Of a stretch of 13,250 nucleotides of DNA, positions 5,682 to 11,329 are shown piece after piece (position 1 is the first letter of the stretch; every line of letters starts with the position of its first letter). The notes below the pieces were generated by a model. It was not told where the DNA came from, searched no databases, and was given only the letters and a program-made list of their open reading frames with translations. Origin of the DNA: Lachnospiraceae bacterium (GTDB lineage Bacteria > Bacillota > Clostridia > Lachnospirales > Lachnospiraceae); contig JAGCSS010000306.1 of NCBI GenBank assembly GCA_017964055.1, forward strand, positions 1 through 13,250, written 5' to 3'. Made by a program: the position numbers and the translations under genes.

Positions 5682-7738
5682 TAAACTTCTCCTCCCTCTT
5701 TCATCTCTTTCAGTATCTCTTTGACCTTCCCCATGGCCTCCTCAACCGTGCAGTCTGTAAACTGCGCTCCGGCAACGCTCATGTGTCCGCCGCCTCCGAG
5801 CTTTTCCATGATGACCTGAACATTCACCTCATCGATCGAACGGGCGCTGACATAAATGGTCCCGTTGTAATCGGTAAATACAAAACTGGCCTTGATGTTG
5901 TTGATATCCATCAGCTCGTTCGCGACCTGCGCGCCGAGCACTGTGGGCGAATCCACATTATCCGCATCGCATACCGCAAACGCGAAACGGTCCATGAACA
6001 GCTGCGCCGAAGAAACAACCTTTGCGCGGGCAACGTATTCGTTCATTTCCTCGCGGAACATCTTCCTGATCCTCGTCATATCGGCGCCGTTCTTGCGCAG
6101 ATATGCCGCGGATTCGAAGGTTCGCGTACCGGTCTTGTTCTGGAAATTGTTTGAATCCACCATGATGCCTGCCAGCATCGCATCGGCCTCGACCGGCTTA
6201 AACCTGATATTCTCGCCGAAATACTGTATGATCTCGGAAATGACCTCGCATGCGGAGGACGCCGAGGGCTCGATGTATGACAGCGCCGCGTTCTCGATAG
6301 CCTCGTCGGACTGTCTGTGATGGTCGAGCACAACGACTGTCTTGGCCTTCTCGAGCAGCTCGGGGCACTCGGTGTAGCTGGGTCTGTTGACATCCACTAC
6401 CACTACCATGGTGCCTGAATCGAGCATCTCCACGGCTTCTTCGCGGGAAACGATCAGGCCGTTGTAATCCGTGGTCTCCTCGAACTTGTTCACTATGGGA
6501 CGAATCGAGCCTGTTACATCGCTCAGTACGATATGCACTTCCTTATCCATCGACGACGCGATCTTGTATATGCCGACGGCCGAGCCGAAAGCGTCGATAT
6601 CGGGCATGCTGTGGCCCATGACGAGTATCTTGTCCTTGGTCTCGAGGAGCTCTCTTAAGGCATGCGCCTTAACTCTCGACTTAACCTTGGAATTCTTTTC
6701 GACAGAACTGGTCCTCGCGCCGTAATACTTAACGCTGTCCTTATCCCTGATAACAACCTGGTCTCCGCCGCGTCCGAGCGCCAGATCGATGGCTGCGCGC
6801 GCGGATTCGTAGGTCTTGCTGAAGGTTCCCGCCTCGGCACCGATACCGATGCTGACGGTGAAATTCATCTCGTTGCCGATATTAACGCCGCGTACGTCCT
6901 CAAGGATATCGAACTTGGAATTCTCGAGCGCGTCCAGACTGCTGTTCCGGCAGACGAGTATGTACTTGTCCTGTTCGAACTTTTTGATGACGGCGTCGTA
7001 ATTCTGGAAATACTTGTTTATCTTACGGTCAACCAGAGCCGCGAACAGCGATCTCCTGACCTCGTCGATGCTCTCGAGAGCCTCGTTGTAGTTGTCGATA
7101 TAGAGCAGTCCGACAACGATCTCGTTGTCCTTTAATGCCTGCTTTAAGGTGTTGATCTCGGTCTCATCGTAGAAATACGCGATCACCAGCGTCTCACCGG
7201 ACGCCTCCGAGGGTCTGAGCTTATCGCTGCCCCAGCGCGAATCGTCGCGGATGCCCTCGATCGTGAGGTTCTTCATGAGCACACGGTAATGCATCGAATT
7301 GCACTCAAGGAATACGTTCGCCTGCTCCTCATCCTGGGGGAATACCTCAGGGTTAAGCTCGGGGAACAGCGTCGTGACATCCTGTCTGGGCCTTATCTTG
7401 TTGCCGACCATGTCGAGCAGCTTTTTATTGGACCAGAGTATGCAGCCGGTCTTGTCAAGGATCGCGTAAGGGATCTCCAGCTCCTGATCGAGCTTTCGCT
7501 GAACGTTGCTGTAATTGACGCCGAAGCGCACCAGCTCCAGCACCAGTGTCTTGCGTTTGATGAGGAACATGATCAGCACGACGATCATGTACAGCCCGAG
7601 AAAGACGGTCGCGCAAATGCCGGCGCGCCTGTCGATCGTGTATTCTATCACGGTAAATACGGCCAAAAGGATCGCCAGTATCAGTGCCCATCTGAGTATG
7701 CTCTTTATGAACGGAACAAGTCTGCGTTTGTTGTCCAT
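5681..7738 (-). CDS. gdpP: GdpP-type cyclic-di-AMP phosphodiesterase (DHH/DHHA1)
   Basis: The product is 685 residues, slightly longer than the Bacillus protein. Two membrane segments lie at about 13-33 and 38-60. A PAS-like domain follows (about 80-195), then a degenerate GGDEF domain (about 205-335) in which no GGDEF signature is visible (FEQDKYILV is seen in the matching strand). The DHH core has GHSMPDIDAFGSAVG (375-389), VVVVDVN (446-451), LDHHRQ (471-476) and GIMVDSNNF; DHHA1 ends with EKLGGGGHMSVAGAQ (645-659). These are the metal and substrate motifs of enzymes that cut c-di-AMP to pApA, controlling osmolyte transport and wall stress. The start is an ATG 8 bases after GGGG. An extended -10 (TGATAGAAT, 7777-7785) probably drives gdpP-rplI-dnaB. 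Confidence 0.95.
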   Translation of the reverse strand: MDNKRRLVPFIKSILRWALILAILLAVFTVIEYTIDRRAGICATVFLGLYMIVVLIMFLIKRKTLVLELVRFGVNYSNVQRKLDQELEIPYAILDKTGCILWSNKKLLDMVGNKIRPRQDVTTLFPELNPEVFPQDEEQANVFLECNSMHYRVLMKNLTIEGIRDDSRWGSDKLRPSEASGETLVIAYFYDETEINTLKQALKDNEIVVGLLYIDNYNEALESIDEVRRSLFAALVDRKINKYFQNYDAVIKKFEQDKYILVCRNSSLDALENSKFDILEDVRGVNIGNEMNFTVSIGIGAEAGTFSKTYESARAAIDLALGRGGDQVVIRDKDSVKYYGARTSSVEKNSKVKSRVKAHALRELLETKDKILVMGHSMPDIDAFGSAVGIYKIASSMDKEVHIVLSDVTGSIRPIVNKFEETTDYNGLIVSREEAVEMLDSGTMVVVVDVNRPSYTECPELLEKAKTVVVLDHHRQSDEAIENAALSYIEPSASSACEVISEIIQYFGENIRFKPVEADAMLAGIMVDSNNFQNKTGTRTFESAAYLRKNGADMTRIRKMFREEMNEYVARAKVVSSAQLFMDRFAFAVCDADNVDSPTVLGAQVANELMDINNIKASFVFTDYNGTIYVSARSIDEVNVQVIMEKLGGGGHMSVAGAQFTDCTVEEAMGKVKEILKEMKEGGEV

Positions 7739-7776
7739 TTTTAAACCCCGCTGTGAATAAAACTGTATTCGTAGTT

Positions 7777-7785
7777 ATTCTATCA
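7777..7785 (-). promoter_or_regulatory. Candidate extended -10 promoter for gdpP-rplI-dnaB
   Basis: The minus strand reads TGATAGAAT, with a TG element one base before TAGAAT. No good -35 is found at 16-18 bases. It lies just after the rpsR terminator and about 40 bases upstream of the gdpP ATG. Confidence 0.45.
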
Positions 7786-7805
7786 CATCCGTTTGAAAAA
7801 TAGAA

Positions 7806-7845
7806 CAAAAAAATAAGGACGGCACAGCGCTGGGCTGTACCGTCC
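7806..7845 (-). terminator. Intrinsic terminator of the rpsF-ssb-rpsR operon
   Basis: A 12-bp stem (7817-7828 with 7834-7845, one G-U pair) has a 5-base loop and, on the minus strand, is followed by TTATTTTTTTG. It lies about 30 bases past the rpsR stop and is a strong terminator. Confidence 0.92.
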
Positions 7846-7876
7846 GGAACGAACGATCAGGTTTGTCCGACACCTA

Positions 7877-8152
7877 TTATTCAACGGTGTAAGGCATAAG
7901 AGCAAGATGACGCGCACGCTTAACCGCAACGGTGATCGCTCTCTGATGCTTCGAGCAGTTGCCTGTGATCCTTCTGGGAAGGATCTTGCCGCGCTCGGAA
8001 ACAAATCTCTTAAGCTTGTTTACATCCTTATAATCAACACCTGCTCCGGTCTTGTCCGCACAGAAAGCGCAAACCTTCTTCTTTCTGCGAGGCATTCTCT
8101 TCTTCATCGGAGCATCCTTATCATTCTGTTCTCTGTTCTTATTGAACGGCAT
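7877..8152 (-). CDS. rpsR: 30S ribosomal protein S18
   Basis: The product is 91 residues, from an ATG 8 bases after AGGAGG. The first 25 or so residues are a charged, family-variable tail. The core shows [29 protein letters not shown] and [26 protein letters not shown], the standard S18 pattern. The CxxC plus a later CxxH resembles the cysteine-bearing (zinc-type) form of S18, though zinc binding is inferred. S18 pairs with S6 on the 30S platform; both are encoded in this operon around ssb. The stop lies 39 bases from the ssb end of the transcript. Confidence 0.97.
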   Translation of the reverse strand: MPFNKNREQNDKDAPMKKRMPRRKKKVCAFCADKTGAGVDYKDVNKLKRFVSERGKILPRRITGNCSKHQRAITVAVKRARHLALMPYTVE

Positions 8153-8191
8153 TGCTGCTACCTCCTATCCAAATTCTGTTAACCTGCCTGT

Positions 8192-8623
8192 TTAGGCAAA
8201 CGGTAATTCCTCGTCAATTCCTGTGGGGATGTTCATGAATCCGTCACCGGCGGGAGCAGGTCCAGCGGATCTGCCTGTGTTATCGCTGCCCGAATTGCTC
8301 TGAGCGTTCTTGCTCTCGGCAAACTCGATCTCCTCGACCATGATCTGAACGCTGTAATGCTTAACGCCGTCCTTCTCATAATTGTCGTTCTCGACACGAC
8401 CGGTGGTAACCACCTTGGTGCCCTTCTGGAGATATTTCTCTACAAACTCCGCCTGCTTTCCGAAGCATGTGCAATTGAAGAAATCTGCTTCGGGCTGACC
8501 GTCACGTCTGAAACGACGGTCAACGGCGATCGAAAACTTTGCGATAGCGGTTGAATTCTGACCCTGTGAGTATCTAACCTCAGGATCACGTGTTAAACGT
8601 CCCATTAAAATGACTTTGTTCAT
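8192..8623 (-). CDS. ssb: Single-stranded DNA-binding protein
   Basis: The product is 143 residues. The OB-fold (about 1-105) starts MNKVILMGRLTRDPEVRYSQ and includes FFNCTCFGKQAEFVEKYLQKG and GRVENDNYEKDG. A short Ser/Gly/Ala-rich linker (about 107-130) leads to an acidic tip, IDEELPFA, the docking peptide for repair and replication partners; the usual end is DDDIPF, so this one has EELPF plus an extra Ala. The tetramer coats single-stranded DNA at forks. The ATG follows AAGGAGG at about 10 bases. It sits between rpsF (15-base gap) and rpsR, the order typical of Firmicutes. Confidence 0.96.
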   Translation of the reverse strand: MNKVILMGRLTRDPEVRYSQGQNSTAIAKFSIAVDRRFRRDGQPEADFFNCTCFGKQAEFVEKYLQKGTKVVTTGRVENDNYEKDGVKHYSVQIMVEEIEFAESKNAQSNSGSDNTGRSAGPAPAGDGFMNIPTGIDEELPFA

Positions 8624-8638
8624 TAGGCCCTGACCTCC

Positions 8639-8929
8639 TTATTCCTCGTCACGTCTAATGCATAAGTATCTGAGTACATTGTCCATAATGCGAAGTCTTG
8701 ACTCAAGCTCCGCGGGAACAGTAGTCTCAGCATCGAATTGGATGAAATAGTAGTATCCTTCGTTCATCTTCTGGATCTCGTAAGCAAGTCTCTTCTTGCC
8801 CTGATCCTCAACATTCAGGTTCTGACCTCCGAACTTGGTGATCATGTCCTTAATGTTGTTCAGGACTGCAGCTCTTGCTTCATCCTCGATAACTGCATTA
8901 ACAACTAAGGCTAATTCGTACTTGTTCAT
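8639..8929 (-). CDS. rpsF: 30S ribosomal protein S6
   Basis: The product is 96 residues when started at the ATG at 8929. The open frame runs upstream to 9025, but those codons cover the promoter and SD region and do not look like S6. AGGAGG (8942-8947) precedes the ATG by about 12 bases, a slightly long spacing. The protein shows MNKYELALVVNAVIEDEARA, a GGQNLNVEDQGKKRLAYEIQKMNEGYYYFIQFDA core and the ending RIMDNVLRYLCIRRDEE, all standard. S6 binds S18 and 16S rRNA on the platform. First gene of rpsF-ssb-rpsR. Confidence 0.96.
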   Translation of the reverse strand: MNKYELALVVNAVIEDEARAAVLNNIKDMITKFGGQNLNVEDQGKKRLAYEIQKMNEGYYYFIQFDAETTVPAELESRLRIMDNVLRYLCIRRDEE

Positions 8930-8958
8930 AGTTGCGTTGCACCTCCTTTTGGTCTCTG

Positions 8959-8979
8959 GCCCTCCGTCACGCGGAGAGC
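8959..8979 (-). promoter_or_regulatory. Hairpin in the rpsF leader, candidate S6:S18 autoregulatory site
   Basis: On the minus strand an 8-bp stem (8972-8979 with 8959-8966, one G-U pair) encloses the loop CGTGA and contains CCG/CGG at its top. It lies between the promoter and the SD, about 12 bases before AGGAGG. Many bacteria carry an rpsF leader that binds S6:S18 through a conserved CCG. I cannot align the full motif here, so the link is tentative. Confidence 0.35.
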
Positions 8980-9006
8980 AAGGAAAATAATATATCACGA
9001 TCGTAT

Positions 9007-9035
9007 ATATTAGCACCTGTGTCAAAAAAAAGCAA
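9007..9035 (-). promoter_or_regulatory. SigA-type promoter for rpsF-ssb-rpsR
   Basis: On the minus strand, TTGCTT (9030-9035), a 17-base spacer and TAATAT (9007-9012). A TTGACA also occurs inside the spacer but has no -10 at the right distance. The -35 overlaps the terminator of the upstream DUF951 gene. Confidence 0.55.
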
Positions 9036-9057
9036 GAACTTTTTACGGTTCCCGCTT
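9022..9057 (-). terminator. Intrinsic terminator after the DUF951 gene
   Basis: On the minus strand AAGCGGGAAC (9057-9048) pairs with GTTCTTGCTT (9039-9030), 10 bp with two G-U pairs and an 8-base loop, followed by a run of T (9029-9022). It ends the flagellar/DUF951 unit. Confidence 0.8.
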
Positions 9058-9076
9058 ATTTTTTGATATAAATGCC

Positions 9077-9259
9077 TCATTCGGCCCTTATGATGTCCTT
9101 GATATTCTTCTCGGCCTGCGTCCGCGGGATCATTATCATGTGCCCGCAGCCCCTGCATTTGAGCCTGAAATCGATCCCCGTCCGGAGCACCTCCCATTCG
9201 CTGCTTCCGCAGGGATGGGCTTTTTTCATTTTTACAATGTCACCGACCCGTATGTCCAT
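9077..9259 (-). CDS. DUF951 family small protein
   Basis: The product is 60 residues from the ATG at 9259, which has AGGTGG 8 bases upstream. A GTG at 9271 would add four residues but lies inside the SD region. The family marks are DIVKMKKAHPCGSSEWEV and FRLKCRGCGHMIMIPR: a CG in the first half and CxxC in the second, which could form a small metal site, and a final basic-acidic helix. The family (as I recall, Bacillus YyzM) is often found just upstream of rpsF, as here, but has no proven function. It lies 37 bases after the fliS stop with no promoter between, so it may be read with the flagellar genes. Confidence 0.88.
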   Translation of the reverse strand: MDIRVGDIVKMKKAHPCGSSEWEVLRTGIDFRLKCRGCGHMIMIPRTQAEKNIKDIIRAE

Positions 9260-9296
9260 ATGATCATCCACCTGTGTACGTGCGGATACCCGACGC

Positions 9297-9773
9297 TCAC
9301 GCCAGGAACCCTCTGTTGGAGCCGTCCGAAAGGTTCGTCTCGTTTAAGCTTCCCCTGCCGTAGGTAAGGCCCGCGTAAACGTTCTGCGAGTTCTCCATAA
9401 CCGCTCCCGACTCATCTTGGGGCGCGATCTCGGCAAATGCCCTGCGAAGGCCCGCGATCACGTTCTTTGCTCCGTCGAGCCCTCTGTCCTCGCCCGCGAT
9501 ATCGCTGGCTACGAGCATGCGCTGCACATATTCGTAGAGGTTCAGCAGGCGCTTCGAAAGCGCATATTTGTAATCGAGAACGCTCATGAGCTCCCCGAGG
9601 AACTTCTGCGCCGATTTGAGCGCGGTCCTGGCCTCCCCGGTATCGCCTGCGGCGAGCGCCGCTTTCGCGTTATCCGTTTCTTCGAGTATTATATCATAAG
9701 TGATCACAACAAGCTCGGTTTTGTTTGCCTGAGCGATCCTTCTTGCAAAATCCTTCTGTCTGCTCTTATCCAT
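9297..9773 (-). CDS. fliS: FliS-like flagellin export chaperone
   Basis: The product is 158 residues, longer than the usual 125-135. The helical core matches FliS: RRIAQANKTELVVITYDIIL (about 11-30), KSAQKFLGELMSVLD, then YALSKRLLNLYEYVQRMLV. FliS binds the C-terminal helix of flagellin in the cytoplasm, prevents early polymerisation and hands it to the export gate. The last 30 residues (VYAGLTYGRGSLNETNLSDG and then SNRGFLA) form an extra tail beyond the helical bundle. The ATG follows GAGGA at about 7 bases. It lies 37 bases downstream of the flagellin stop, so co-transcription is likely and chaperone and cargo are made together. Sequence divergence keeps the call just short of certain. Confidence 0.8.
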   Translation of the reverse strand: MDKSRQKDFARRIAQANKTELVVITYDIILEETDNAKAALAAGDTGEARTALKSAQKFLGELMSVLDYKYALSKRLLNLYEYVQRMLVASDIAGEDRGLDGAKNVIAGLRRAFAEIAPQDESGAVMENSQNVYAGLTYGRGSLNETNLSDGSNRGFLA

Positions 9774-9810
9774 TGTTGTCCTCTTTGGTTATTTCTTGTC
9801 CTGACCTTCA

Positions 9811-11310
9811 TCAGCTCTGGAGCAGCTGAAGGATGTTCTGGGGTCTCTCGTTCGCCTGCGCGAGCATTGCGGTGCCGGCCTGGTCGAGTACGTTCTGCTG
9901 CGTGTAGTTGGTCATTTCCTCGGCCATGTCAACGTCCTCGATACGGGACATCGACTCGGTCATGTTAAGATCGGTCGTCTCTAAGTTGTTGATCGTATGC
10001 TCAAGTCGGTTCTGGTACGCGCCGAGCTTTGCCCTGATCGCCGAAACTTCATTAACTGCATTGTCGTAAAGAGTGATCGCGCGCTGAGCGCCTTCCTCGG
10101 TGCAGACATTGATATTCGCGATGCCGAGCGTTACGGGATCGACTCTCGGGATCTTAACTTCCATGTCCTGATGCTCGTTCGCGCCTACCTGCAGGTACAT
10201 CGGGCCCGCCTCGAGCAATGTGGTCAGGGATTCGAGCACCTCGCCCTCGGCGTATGAAGCCTCTTCGCTCGCGTCGCCCGCCGCATCGGTGAACATGGTC
10301 TGGCTCGCTCCGGGAGTGATCTGGAATCTCATCTCGAAATTGTTGTTGTCCTTGACATAAACGATATCGCCGACAGCCGATGCGGTCGCGGTCGTGCCGA
10401 AGCCGTCGCCGAGCTCAACCTGCGCGTCAACGCCGTATGCGGTCACGGTCTCGGTGCTGAGGCCGAACAGATCGGCAAGCGCCTCGTTATTGCACTGAAC
10501 GCTGACCTTCTGTGTCGAGCCGTAGCCGTTCGACATAAGGATCAGATTGCCTTCGCCGATGCCGGTCTCTGTATAGCCCGCGGTCTCGATGGGGCCGTCG
10601 CTGTCGGGACCGTCGCCGAAGAATGCCCTGATGTTCATCTGGTCACAGAGATTTCTGATGCCCGCATAGCAGGTCTCGAGCGTCATGCCCTCGGTAAAAT
10701 ACAGTGTATATCCGTTGATCGTGATCGACCCGGCCTCATCTTCGCCTATCTCGTCGAAGGTGGGAACGCCGCCGACTACAACTGCCTGTCTCGGATCCAC
10801 GGTAATGTTCATCGCGTAATCGATGCTCTCTACGGTATCCGAAGAGTAGATCAGGTTAACGTAGGTGTTGTTGGTATAGGAATTCTTGTCGAGGTTGCCG
10901 TCGAGCAGTGTCTTTGTATTGAACTCGGTGGTAGTCGAGATTCTCTGGATCTCGGCCTGGAGCTGGTTGATCTCCTGCTGGATCGCGCTTCTGTCCTCGG
11001 TGGTGTTGGTTCCGTTCGCTGCCTGAACAGCCAGCTGTCTCATACGCTGGAGCATCGCGGTAACTTCATTTAATGCGCCCTCTGCGGTCTGGATGACCGA
11101 GATGCCGTCGGAGCCGTTCTGCGATGCGCGCTCAAGACCCTCTATCTGCGTCTTCATCTTACGGGAGATCGCCATGCCGGCAGCATCGTCCGATGCCCTG
11201 TTGATCTTGTAGCCGCTCGATAAGCGCTCAAGGCTCTTGTCGAGGGACTTTCCGGTCTTACGGAGCTGTGTGTTCGTCTGCATTGCTGAAATGTTATGAT
11301 TGATCCTCAT
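9811..11310 (-). CDS. fliC: Flagellin (filament subunit)
   Basis: The product is 499 residues. The N-terminal D0/D1 part (1-140) has MRINHNISAMQTNTQLRKT, LERLSSGYKINRASDDAAGM and LQRMRQLAVQAANGTN. The C-terminal D1/D0 part (about 405-499) has NEVSAIRAKLGAYQNRLEHT, NNLETTDLNMTESMSRIEDV and ends with NILQLLQS. The centre (about 145-400), rich in Gly, Asp, Thr and Val, is the variable surface domain. PMYLQVGANEHQDMEVKI begins the return into D1, as in many clostridial flagellins. The protein is exported and polymerises into the filament. There is no signal peptide, as expected for type III export. The ATG follows AAGGAAGG; the previous gene ends 19 bases upstream. No SigD-type promoter (TAAA, then CCGATAT) is visible just upstream. 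Also known as hag. Confidence 0.96.
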   Translation of the reverse strand: MRINHNISAMQTNTQLRKTGKSLDKSLERLSSGYKINRASDDAAGMAISRKMKTQIEGLERASQNGSDGISVIQTAEGALNEVTAMLQRMRQLAVQAANGTNTTEDRSAIQQEINQLQAEIQRISTTTEFNTKTLLDGNLDKNSYTNNTYVNLIYSSDTVESIDYAMNITVDPRQAVVVGGVPTFDEIGEDEAGSITINGYTLYFTEGMTLETCYAGIRNLCDQMNIRAFFGDGPDSDGPIETAGYTETGIGEGNLILMSNGYGSTQKVSVQCNNEALADLFGLSTETVTAYGVDAQVELGDGFGTTATASAVGDIVYVKDNNNFEMRFQITPGASQTMFTDAAGDASEEASYAEGEVLESLTTLLEAGPMYLQVGANEHQDMEVKIPRVDPVTLGIANINVCTEEGAQRAITLYDNAVNEVSAIRAKLGAYQNRLEHTINNLETTDLNMTESMSRIEDVDMAEEMTNYTQQNVLDQAGTAMLAQANERPQNILQLLQS

Positions 11311-11329
11311 GTGTTTTTCCTTCCTTTGA

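Noticed and set aside
8185..8198. 5-bp hairpin between ssb and rpsR as a terminator
   Set aside because: No T-tract follows it on the minus strand, and rpsR is expected to be co-transcribed.
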